Assembly (NCBI GenBank): GCA_019120545.1
Contig: DWUX01000087.1
Coordinates: forward strand, 1 to 32,769
Direction of reading: 5' to 3'
Length of the DNA: 32,769 nucleotides
Source of the DNA: Candidatus Blautia stercoripullorum
GTDB lineage: Bacteria > Bacillota > Clostridia > Lachnospirales > Lachnospiraceae
Shown piece by piece: positions 26,119 through 32,769 of this stretch (the stretch's first letter is position 1; every line of letters starts with the position of its first letter). The notes under the pieces were generated by a model. That model was not told the DNA's origin, did no database searches, and saw nothing but the letters and a program-made list of their open reading frames with translations. A program made the translations under genes and the position numbers.

Positions 26119-27189
26119 TTATCTCTTGGATTTTACTTTAGAATAAATCATTGGCAGGCCTCCTCTGATCACATGGATTCCTCTTCCGAAAGCTGTACAC
26201 AGCAGTACAGATCTCCTTTTAATACAGAACAGGGACAGGGCCAACGCTTTGCTGTCTTTTGCCTCAGCCTCCGGGATCAACCTGAGAAACAAGGGATCTG
26301 CGAAAACTTCTCTGCAGAACTTTACCCGATCCTTATGTTTCATCTGAGCCCGTCTGTCGCAGTTCCGCTCCAGGGCAGATAATATGTATCTGCCATAAAG
26401 GCTGCCCAGTAAGGAACGGGTTTTCTGATCATCTCTATTCCAGTATTTCTGCTGATCATAAAGCATGGCGATCCTCCTCCGGTGGAGAGGGTAATAATCA
26501 GGAACAAACCTGGCGGTGAGATTTCCCTCCATTCTTTTCCCATAGTGATATGGTGAAATATCCAGCAGATTCATACTGTCAATATCCATACAATATTGAA
26601 TATTAAATACAATATCTTCTATCAATGGAACATCCTCATAGGAAAGGCCTTTTGCCCTGATATAATCCAGATCGTATGCTTTGTTCCATGCATAGCCATA
26701 AAGGGTTTCCTGTTCCAAAGTGAGGATATGGCTGCGGACCTCCTCTGCCGTCCGGCAGAAGGCTTTCTCAGGCTTGATTTCGTGGGCGTAGCTGAAACTC
26801 CCGTCTTTCTCATAGTATTCCTCCTTATGCCCGAAAACCGCCAGTTTTGCCGGATTATTGAGAAAAGCTTTCCACAGTTTTTCCAAAAGCCAGGGATCCA
26901 CATAATCATCGGGATCCATAAACCAGATATATTTTCCTTTGCCATGAAAAATACCGGTATTTCTGGCAGCGCTTAATCCTTGGTTCCGCTCATGGTGTAC
27001 CGCATGGATCCGAGGATCTTTTTTCGCCAGTCTTTCAGCCAGTTCTCCGGTTCTGTCCGGGGAACCGTCTTCCACAATGATCAGTTCCCAGTCTCCAAAA
27101 CTCTGGGCACAGATACTGTCCACTGCCTTTTTTAAATATTTTTCAACTCCATAGGCAGGCATCACAACTGTAAAAAATGGTCTGTTCAT
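26119..27189 (-). CDS. GT2 glycosyltransferase
   Basis: 356 residues. TVVMPAYGVEKYLKKA (7-22), VEDGSPDRT (39-47), NQGLSAARNTG (69-79) and DPDD (92-95) give a GT2 enzyme. No membrane helix is evident; the C-terminal segment is basic. Since glf follows directly, this may be the galactofuranosyltransferase, but nothing in the motifs proves it. The ATG is one base after the stop of the previous gene, and GAGGAG lies inside that gene's end, so the two are coupled. Confidence 0.88.
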   Translation of the reverse strand: MNRPFFTVVMPAYGVEKYLKKAVDSICAQSFGDWELIIVEDGSPDRTGELAERLAKKDPRIHAVHHERNQGLSAARNTGIFHGKGKYIWFMDPDDYVDPWLLEKLWKAFLNNPAKLAVFGHKEEYYEKDGSFSYAHEIKPEKAFCRTAEEVRSHILTLEQETLYGYAWNKAYDLDYIRAKGLSYEDVPLIEDIVFNIQYCMDIDSMNLLDISPYHYGKRMEGNLTARFVPDYYPLHRRRIAMLYDQQKYWNRDDQKTRSLLGSLYGRYILSALERNCDRRAQMKHKDRVKFCREVFADPLFLRLIPEAEAKDSKALALSLFCIKRRSVLLCTAFGRGIHVIRGGLPMIYSKVKSKR

Positions 27190-27190
27190 A

Positions 27191-28405
27191 TCATGTGAGC
27201 TCCTCGATCAATTCTATAATCTTCTTATAAGACTGGGGACGGTCAAACTGCTCCATGGCAATCTCTCTGGCCTTTCTTCCCATACGTTTTCTGCCTTCCG
27301 GATCTTTATAGAGATCTGCAACTGCATCTGCCAGGATCCTGGGATCCTCCGGAAGAATGTTGATGCCGAATCCGTCCTTTTCTACCTTCGTACGGAACTC
27401 AGGGCTCATGCAGGTATTGATCATCGGTTTCCCCGCTGCCAGATAGTCTCCGATTTTAGTCACGATGCTCTGAGGAGCTTTTTTCACAAAGGAATTTACC
27501 AGAATGTCTGACTTTGCAAGCCAGGCAGCCATCTCAGGATAAGAAACATAACCGAGGAACTCTACATTCCGGCACCCCTGGTCTTTTGCCAGCTTTTCCA
27601 GTTCTTCCTTCAGAGGTCCGTTTCCCAGTATTTTAATCTTGATATTATCCATTTTTCTGTCCAGGAGCTCTTTTCCTGCAAGAACCATTGTCCGTATGTC
27701 ATAACTGGTTCCGATAGTCCCTGCATAAGTGACCCAGAATTCCTCCCCTTTTTTCAGGATCTCCGGGCCGTATTGGCTGACCCCCTTATCAAATTCGGCG
27801 ATTTCATTGCCTACATATACAGTCTTTTTTGGGACATCCAGCTTCTGATTTTTTAAAGGCCGGTCCCTGTATTCATCAGAGGTTCCCACGATACCCGATA
27901 CCAGCGAATATACTTTTTCCGCATCTCTCTTAAGAGGATAAAAAAGGATATCGCTGACAACCGGTATATCCAGGACCATCCTCATGGCTTCCGGCCAGAG
28001 ATCATTTACATCCGGCACAAAGGGGATTCCTCTGTCATGAGCATACTTAGCCGCCGCCAATGCTACGTCATTAGGCGGAATCTCGCAATAGATCAGATCA
28101 TAATCCCCCTCTTTTTCCAACATCTTTTTTAAATTTTTTGCCGCTATCCGATGACTGAATATTCTTCGGATATCTATATTTTTTTTGTAGCCCGGCTCAT
28201 AGATAAATTTCAGCCGGAACTTATATTCTTCTTTGTTTATAGCCTCCACATCTCTCTGTGCTTTCTCCCAATGCTGAAAAGTAGTAGTGATCAGATCCAC
28301 CTGATACCCTGCATCAGAGAGAAAATCTCCGATATATCGGAAACGGCTGTAGCCTTTTTCTCCATTGAGTTTTACCCCCATAGAAATCACTGCAATTTTT
28401 TTCAT
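27191..28405 (-). CDS. GT4 glycosyltransferase (WbuB-like)
   Basis: 404 residues, GT-B fold. The N-terminal SMGVKLNGEKGYSRFRYIGDFLSDAGY and VNDLWPEAM segments are typical of WbuB-type enzymes, which often add the second sugar after priming. The C-terminal half has VTYAGTIGTSYDI, ILGNGPLKEELE and TKIGDYLAAGKPMI. In this last one the second Glu of the E-x7-E motif is replaced by Asp. AGGAG lies seven bases before the ATG. Being directly after the priming transferase supports an early step in repeat-unit assembly. Confidence 0.9.
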   Translation of the reverse strand: MKKIAVISMGVKLNGEKGYSRFRYIGDFLSDAGYQVDLITTTFQHWEKAQRDVEAINKEEYKFRLKFIYEPGYKKNIDIRRIFSHRIAAKNLKKMLEKEGDYDLIYCEIPPNDVALAAAKYAHDRGIPFVPDVNDLWPEAMRMVLDIPVVSDILFYPLKRDAEKVYSLVSGIVGTSDEYRDRPLKNQKLDVPKKTVYVGNEIAEFDKGVSQYGPEILKKGEEFWVTYAGTIGTSYDIRTMVLAGKELLDRKMDNIKIKILGNGPLKEELEKLAKDQGCRNVEFLGYVSYPEMAAWLAKSDILVNSFVKKAPQSIVTKIGDYLAAGKPMINTCMSPEFRTKVEKDGFGINILPEDPRILADAVADLYKDPEGRKRMGRKAREIAMEQFDRPQSYKKIIELIEELT

Positions 28406-28419
28406 ATATTGTCTCCTGT

Positions 28420-29118
28420 TTACTTAATCACAGCCAGAGCTGTATCTGCCATGATTTTTAAATCTCCCAAAACACTGAAGGATTCTATATATTCCAGATT
28501 GTATTTCATCTTCTCCGGCAAAATATATTGAATATAAATTTCTTCTGTATCTTTTCCCGTTTTTATTTTATAAAAATCTATGGCGTCTTCCTCGTTTTTA
28601 TAAGCAATACTTGTCCTGGAAGTAATGCCCGCCGGAAGAAGAAGCGTGGCCATCATCTCCGGGGAATAAGCGTCCACATATTTTTTTACCTCGGGGCGGG
28701 TTCCTACAAAACTCATATCCCCTTTCAGCACATTGAAAAGCTGAGGTATCTCATCCAGCCTGCATTTTCTCAGTTTTCTTCCCATATTGGTAATACGGGA
28801 ATCCCCGCCGCGGGTAACCAAAGGCCCCTGCTTATCCGCATCCGCTACCATTGTACGGAACTTATAAATACGGTAAGGCCTCCCATACTGGGTAATCCTT
28901 TCCTGACGATAAAAAATCGGTCCTTTGCTGTCCAGCTTAATACATACTGCGAGTATAAGCATTACGGGCGACAAAAGAACCGTTAAAACAATTCCCAGGA
29001 CTACGTCCAAAAAACGCTTGGCGAAAAGCGCCGGGCGTTTTTTGGCAAGATCCATATAATATTTTTTTACTTCTTCCTTTCTCATACATTCCGGAAGGCT
29101 GTTCCAATCTTTTAACAT
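28420..29118 (-). CDS. priming phosphoglycosyltransferase (PglC/bacterial sugar transferase)
   Basis: 232 residues, the short form without the four-helix N-terminal domain of WbaP/WcaJ. One hydrophobic re-entrant segment (about 36-62, KRFLDVV onwards) is followed by DSKGPIFYRQERI, YKFRTM (85-90), the acidic DAD (93-95), LDEIPQLFNVLKGDMSFVG (121-139) and TRPE (140-143). It should move a phosphosugar from a UDP donor to undecaprenyl phosphate and start each repeat unit. It has about 25 more N-terminal residues than typical PglC. The AAGGAG ribosome binding site lies inside the end of the aminotransferase gene. Confidence 0.93.
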   Translation of the reverse strand: MLKDWNSLPECMRKEEVKKYYMDLAKKRPALFAKRFLDVVLGIVLTVLLSPVMLILAVCIKLDSKGPIFYRQERITQYGRPYRIYKFRTMVADADKQGPLVTRGGDSRITNMGRKLRKCRLDEIPQLFNVLKGDMSFVGTRPEVKKYVDAYSPEMMATLLLPAGITSRTSIAYKNEEDAIDFYKIKTGKDTEEIYIQYILPEKMKYNLEYIESFSVLGDLKIMADTALAVIK

Positions 29119-29121
29119 ATC

Positions 29122-30327
29122 CTACAGCTCCTTGACAATTCTTCTATAAGTATGTATCACATATCCTATCTCCTCGTCTGTCAGACATGTATGAAGGGGA
29201 AGTGTGATCTCATTTTCAAACATGTGATAAGCATTCTGATAATTTTCAATATGGAACCCCAGATTTTTATAAGCCGTCATCATCGGCAGCGGCTTATAGT
29301 GAACATTTGTTGCAATACCTGCTTCCGCCATCTTATCGATCACTTCATTGCATTCTTCTCTGGTCCTGCCCGGGATCCTGGTAAGATACAAATGGCCGCT
29401 GGAGGAATGGTCGCCGCCATAATGATCTAATACAGATATATTTAAATCTTTAAAACCTTCATTATATCTTTCAATAATTTCTCTCCGCCGTTTTAGCAGT
29501 CCGGGATATCGGCTGAACTGTGCCAGTCCCAAGGCAGCCATAATATCCGTCATATTATATTTATAAAAAGGTGCTACGATATCATATTCCCAGTTTCCAG
29601 GCTTCAGTTTTGCAAAGGCATCCTTGCTCTGCCCGTGAAGAGAGAGTTCCATATACCGGTTATAGATATCTTCACTGGACACTTCCGGTATTTCTTTCCA
29701 AACTACCGCTCCGCCTTCTGCTGTTGTCAGATTTTTTACCGCATGAAAAGAAAAGCTGGTAAAATCTGCGATCTCCCCGCACATCTTTCCATCCTTCCGT
29801 GCTCCAAATGCATGGGCGCCGTCTGCTATTACCGCAATCCTTCCCAACGCTTTCTGAAGTTTTCCCGCTGGATGGAAAAGAATTTTCTTTTCTGCTGCAA
29901 TATCAAACATTTGGTTATAATAAGGATAAATAATACCCGCCAGGTCTACGCAGATTATGGCTTTTGTCCTTTCCGTAACCGCATTTCTCACCTGCTCCGG
30001 ATCCATATCATAAGAATCCGGAAGAGTATCTACCATGACCGGAGTAGCCCCCACATGGCAGATAACACTGCAGGTAGCCGTATATGTATACGCCGTAGTG
30101 ATCACTTCATCCCCAGGTCCGATACCTAATATACGAAGGCTTAATTCCAATGCGGCTGTTGAAGAATTTAAACAAACCGCTTTTCTGGTATGACAGAATC
30201 CCGCAATTTCTTCTTCAAACCGTTTTGTCTTTGGGCCGGTAGTAATCCATCCGCTTCTCAGTGTATCCGCAACTTCATTGATTTCCTTTTCTGTTATGTC
30301 TGGGGGTGAAAAAGCTATTTTCATCAT
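29122..30327 (-). CDS. DegT/DnrJ/EryC1/StrS aminotransferase (PglE-type)
   Basis: 401 residues, first gene of the operon. GWITTGPKTKRFEEE (26-40), NSSTAALEL (54-62), GDEVITTAYTYTAT (72-85), Asp169 (IADGAHAFGA) and the PLP lysine Lys198 in SFHAVKNLTTAEGG mark a sugar-nucleotide 4-aminotransferase. Because the next gene is a PglC-type priming enzyme, its product may be the priming sugar (a UDP-diamino-trideoxyhexose by analogy with bacillosamine). A segment of about 20 residues (about 143-163) before the Asp motif is longer than in the WecE homologue of the locus. AGGAG is seven bases before the first ATG; a second ATG directly follows it. Confidence 0.9.
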   Translation of the reverse strand: MMKIAFSPPDITEKEINEVADTLRSGWITTGPKTKRFEEEIAGFCHTRKAVCLNSSTAALELSLRILGIGPGDEVITTAYTYTATCSVICHVGATPVMVDTLPDSYDMDPEQVRNAVTERTKAIICVDLAGIIYPYYNQMFDIAAEKKILFHPAGKLQKALGRIAVIADGAHAFGARKDGKMCGEIADFTSFSFHAVKNLTTAEGGAVVWKEIPEVSSEDIYNRYMELSLHGQSKDAFAKLKPGNWEYDIVAPFYKYNMTDIMAALGLAQFSRYPGLLKRRREIIERYNEGFKDLNISVLDHYGGDHSSSGHLYLTRIPGRTREECNEVIDKMAEAGIATNVHYKPLPMMTAYKNLGFHIENYQNAYHMFENEITLPLHTCLTDEEIGYVIHTYRRIVKEL

Positions 30328-30362
30328 CTGTCATCTCCTGAATTTTGTGTATATTTAAACTC

Positions 30363-30390
30363 ATTATACCTAATTCTGGAATAAAAGCAA
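30363..30390 (-). promoter_or_regulatory. main promoter of the polysaccharide operon
   Basis: On the minus strand TTGCTT (30385-30390) and a perfect TATAAT (30363-30368) are separated by 16 bases. The transcript would start near 30356, leaving a leader of only about 28 bases, so no riboswitch or long structured leader fits. No terminator was seen between the DUF362 stop and this promoter, so some readthrough from upstream is possible. Confidence 0.75.
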
Positions 30391-30439
30391 GACCATTAAG
30401 AAAATACTTCTTCGGACTCATTCTGGTAATTTCTGGTAC

Positions 30440-31555
30440 TTACTTACGATTCCGCCCTGATTTTTTCTGTATATAATCCTTCAAAAACTCATACATTTCC
30501 TCTTCTGTAGGAGGGCATCCCTTCAGATAATGCCGGAATTTCCTGGTACATTGTCCGATCCCCAGCTCTCCGGTCTCTCCTCTGAATCCCTGGCCAATGC
30601 AGATTTTCTCTTTCAGTTCCTTTAGCAGACCTTCTTCTTTCAGCTTCTGGAGGGCCGGTATCAGGTATCCGTAACAGGCGCTGCAGGACTCTACTTCCTC
30701 CACAGCATCCTGAAGTTCCACGATCTTTCTCTTCTTAGGAAGTATGGATTTTTCCTTAGGAAGATTCAGCTCCCGAAATTCTGCCAGCTCCCAGTCTTCC
30801 AGTCCGGCTCCCAGATCTGCGGCCATCTGGATATAAGGGATCTCTTCTAATTCGTACCCCATGAGATGAGCCACGTAAGCGTCACACAGTACCGGATCCG
30901 CCGCAGCCATGATCCGGTTCATGACTACCGGATTGCCTCCGTCTTCAAAGTCCCAGTCTCCGCAGATATTGTCTACCACAATAAAATCCTGATGGATCCC
31001 TGTTGCCAAATGGGCAATAGGTTTGTGAAGCCCCATAGCGTGGAACCGGCGTTTTTCCGAATTGGGGATCAGTCCCTTCATATTTTTCAGGGCGCAGGTG
31101 ATCTTGGTCTGGCAGTGGCCTTTCATGACCGGCACATTGATCAGGAAATCCAGCTTCATCGCTTCATCGCAGATCTTCAGCTCCATCCCCTGGCAGTCAT
31201 AAGTTTCATAACTGTCCTTCTGCATGTCCAGGAATTCCACGCCGTACTTTTCTGAAAGATCATAGTACCCGCAGAGTCTGGCCGTATCTTCAGTCTTATC
31301 CCCCACCCAGGAGCCTTCCAGCATGACCAGATCTTTAAATCCTCTCTCCTGAAGATATTCAATAATCCCCGCCACGATCTCCGGATGAGTGGTGGCTCCC
31401 CAGGAAGGGTCTGAGGGAGAGACCAGGTTGGGTTTTATGCCAATGCGGCATTCTTTGTCCGGTATCCGGGAAGCCAGATCCGCCTCCTCCAATAATTGTT
31501 TTGTCATTTCCTTATATTCTGTTCCATAGATAGCCAGGATTTCTGTATTTTCCAT
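30440..31555 (-). CDS. DUF362-domain protein
   Basis: 371 residues matching the DUF362 family: IGIKPNLVSP, TTHPEIVAGIIEYLQERGF, PVMKGHCQTKITCALKNMKG, and AADPVLCDAYVAHLMGYE. The biochemical role is unknown; relatives are often linked with iron-sulfur or redox proteins. The C-terminal part has a CSAC pair and further Cys residues (GIGQC, KGCPP), which could bind a metal. AAAGGCGG lies about seven bases before the ATG. It lies upstream of the operon promoter and is probably not part of the polysaccharide pathway. Confidence 0.85.
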   Translation of the reverse strand: MENTEILAIYGTEYKEMTKQLLEEADLASRIPDKECRIGIKPNLVSPSDPSWGATTHPEIVAGIIEYLQERGFKDLVMLEGSWVGDKTEDTARLCGYYDLSEKYGVEFLDMQKDSYETYDCQGMELKICDEAMKLDFLINVPVMKGHCQTKITCALKNMKGLIPNSEKRRFHAMGLHKPIAHLATGIHQDFIVVDNICGDWDFEDGGNPVVMNRIMAAADPVLCDAYVAHLMGYELEEIPYIQMAADLGAGLEDWELAEFRELNLPKEKSILPKKRKIVELQDAVEEVESCSACYGYLIPALQKLKEEGLLKELKEKICIGQGFRGETGELGIGQCTRKFRHYLKGCPPTEEEMYEFLKDYIQKKSGRNRK

Positions 31556-31641
31556 AGTTTACCGCCTTTCCCCCTATAATTCATATTAGGTTCAGGAATC
31601 CCCCAGGTTCTCTATAAGTCCCCGGAACTCCATCTGTTTCT

Positions 31642-31659
31642 GTTATGTATAATCATAAC
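31642..31659. promoter_or_regulatory. perfect palindrome with TATAAT at its centre
   Basis: GTTATG-TATAAT-CATAAC is an exact inverted repeat in the 264-base gap between the divergent DUF362 and permease genes. The spacer is a perfect -10 hexamer on the plus strand. A repressor bound here would cover a promoter, but no good -35 is seen, so this is a candidate operator only. Its spacer could be chance. Confidence 0.4.
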
Positions 31660-31748
31660 GAAAACCCGGGAACCTGTAAAGAACAAACTCTTTTTCCGGA
31701 AATTTCTTCAAATTCCTGCACGAATTCCTCTTTTTCCCCATCTTTCTC

Positions 31749-31776
31749 TTTACAACCCTATGTAAAATTGTGTAAA
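31749..31776 (+). promoter_or_regulatory. operator/promoter-like elements ahead of the NCS2 permease
   Basis: TTTACA (31749-31754), TGTAAA (31761-31766) and TGTAAA again (31771-31776) occur in this order. The first two form a perfect inverted repeat with a six-base spacer. The first and third are 16 bases apart and could act as weak -35 and -10 elements. AGGAGG lies eight bases before the permease ATG. No purine riboswitch was recognised. Confidence 0.4.
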
Positions 31777-31819
31777 GTAGTATCGATATTAATTACATAC
31801 TATCCAGGAGGATTTACTT

Positions 31820-32769
31820 ATGTCAAAACCCAAAGCTTCTATCTTTGAAATGGACGGTGTGCCGGAATTCGGCCAGGCCCTTCCTCTGGCGCTGCAGCAT
31901 GTGGTAGCTATGATCGTAGGCTGTGTAACCCCTTCCATTATCGTAGCAGGCGTGGCAGATCTGGCTCCCGCTGACCGGGTGATCCTGATCCAGGCAGCCC
32001 TGTTTGTTTCTGCCATCAGTACCCTGCTTCAGCTTTTCCCTGTGATCAAGGGAAAAAATTTCCAGCTTGGAGCAAAGCTTCCCGTGATCATGGGCATCAG
32101 CTTTGCCTATGTACCCAGTATGCAGGCTATCGCCGGCCAATATGATGTAGGCACCATTCTTGGGGCTCAGATCATCGGCGGTATCGTAGCTGTCATCGTA
32201 GGTCTTACGGTGAAAAAAATCCGTATCCTGTTCCCGCCTATTGTTACCGGAACCGTGGTATTTACTATTGGTCTTTCCCTGTATCCCACAGCGGTAAATT
32301 ATATGGCCGGGGGGACTTCCAGTGAAACTTACGGCTCCTGGCAGAACTGGCTGGTAGCTATTTTCACCCTGGCAGTGGTAACAGGACTGAATCACTTTGC
32401 CAAAGGATTTTTAAAACTTGCCTCTATTCTGGTTGGTATCATCGCAGGCTATATCCTGGCAGCATGTTTCGGTATGATCGACTTTTCCGGTATCGGTTCT
32501 TCAGGTTTCTTCCAGCTCCCTCAGCCTCTGCACTTCGGCGTAAGCTTTGAGCCTTCCGCCTGTATTGCCATCGGCGTTTTATTTGCCATTAATTCTATTC
32601 AGGCAATCGGAGATCTGTCCGCCACTACTGTAGGAAGTATGGATCGGGAGCCTACCACCAGAGAGCTTCAGGGCGGAATCGTCATGTACGGTATTGAAAA
32701 TATCATCGGCGCTGTATTCGGCGGTCTTCCTACCGCTACCTACAGTCAGAACGTAGGTATCGTAACCAC
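31820..32769 (+). CDS. NCS2 nucleobase permease, 3' end outside the window
   Basis: The first 316 residues of a uracil-xanthine permease family (NCS2) transporter, which moves a nucleobase across the membrane. The visible motifs are the TM1 QH pair (ALQHVVAM, Gln26-His27), LGAKLPVIMG, and the TPxTYSQN-like LPTATYSQNVG (303-313) that opens the family signature. Where NCS2 proteins usually have Glu in TM8 (E-x-x-G-D/H), this one has Gln261 (SIQAIGD, codon CAG at 32600-32602). Without the C-terminal part, xanthine, uric acid and uracil types cannot be separated, though QNxG favours purines. The start is set by AGGAGG and an ATG at 31820. Confidence 0.9.
   Translation, partial: MSKPKASIFEMDGVPEFGQALPLALQHVVAMIVGCVTPSIIVAGVADLAPADRVILIQAALFVSAISTLLQLFPVIKGKNFQLGAKLPVIMGISFAYVPSMQAIAGQYDVGTILGAQIIGGIVAVIVGLTVKKIRILFPPIVTGTVVFTIGLSLYPTAVNYMAGGTSSETYGSWQNWLVAIFTLAVVTGLNHFAKGFLKLASILVGIIAGYILAACFGMIDFSGIGSSGFFQLPQPLHFGVSFEPSACIAIGVLFAINSIQAIGDLSATTVGSMDREPTTRELQGGIVMYGIENIIGAVFGGLPTATYSQNVGIVT

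Noticed and set aside
28420-29118. Altered acidic dyad in the priming transferase (DAD in place of the Asp-Glu of PglC)
   Set aside because: Related Firmicute sugar transferases vary at this spot, and my alignment of this stretch is not certain enough to call it a defect.
31645-31848. Plus-strand open frame of 67 codons in the DUF362-permease gap
   Set aside because: It lacks a ribosome binding site, runs over the permease start and has no recognisable content.
31823-32395. Minus-strand open frame of 190 codons opposite the permease gene
   Set aside because: The plus strand codes for an NCS2 protein with clear motifs; the antisense translation is low in hydrophobic structure and has no motif.
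1-32769. CRISPR arrays, tRNA or rRNA genes, insertion sequences
   Set aside because: No direct-repeat array, cloverleaf, rRNA segment, transposase or terminal inverted repeats were found by reading; the ChW and Fn3 repeats are protein domain repeats.

Overview
The window looks like part of the chromosome of a low-to-moderate GC, Gram-positive gut Firmicute, most likely a Lachnospiraceae member (Blautia- or Mediterraneibacter-like; the genus is a guess). The pointers are a GH25 lysozyme carrying clostridial ChW repeats, a large secreted protein with a transglutaminase-like domain and Fn3 repeats, strong AGGAGG-type ribosome binding sites, consensus sigma-A promoters, and no Gram-negative LPS core genes.

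Layout. (1) About 1-6700 holds two monocistronic cell-surface genes on the minus strand, each with its own promoter and terminator: a ChW-repeat GH25 muramidase and a 1383-residue transglutaminase-like/Fn3 protein. The first bases may hold the start of another minus-strand gene. (2) About 6735-30390 is a single polysaccharide locus of 20 tightly packed minus-strand genes. It is read from a promoter at 30363-30390 and ends at a hairpin terminator at 6735-6757. (3) About 30440-31555 is a DUF362 protein on the minus strand. (4) Divergent from it on the plus strand, an NCS2 nucleobase permease starts at 31820 and runs off the right edge.

How the locus appears to work. A short PglC-type phosphosugar transferase primes undecaprenyl phosphate. 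Cytoplasmic GT2 and GT4 enzymes extend the unit, with galactofuranose supplied through Glf. Wzx exports the lipid-linked unit and Wzy polymerises it. A WecE-like aminotransferase (Fuc4N type) sits beside an ATP-grasp enzyme and an RraA-family protein, which suggests an unusual acyl group on an amino sugar. The distal third holds a divergent short DegT-like aminotransferase, a NeuD/PglD-type acyltransferase, a GtrB/ArnC-like polyprenyl-phosphate glycosyltransferase, a second flippase, a GT-C-like membrane protein and an acyltransferase-3 with a C-terminal Big_2-like domain. Together these resemble an Arn/Gtr-style module that decorates the polysaccharide outside the membrane with a sugar carried singly on a polyprenyl phosphate. 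No nucleotide-sugar dehydratase or epimerase lies in the locus, so precursors must come from elsewhere.

All functions are read from sequence motifs and gene order; no database search was run.
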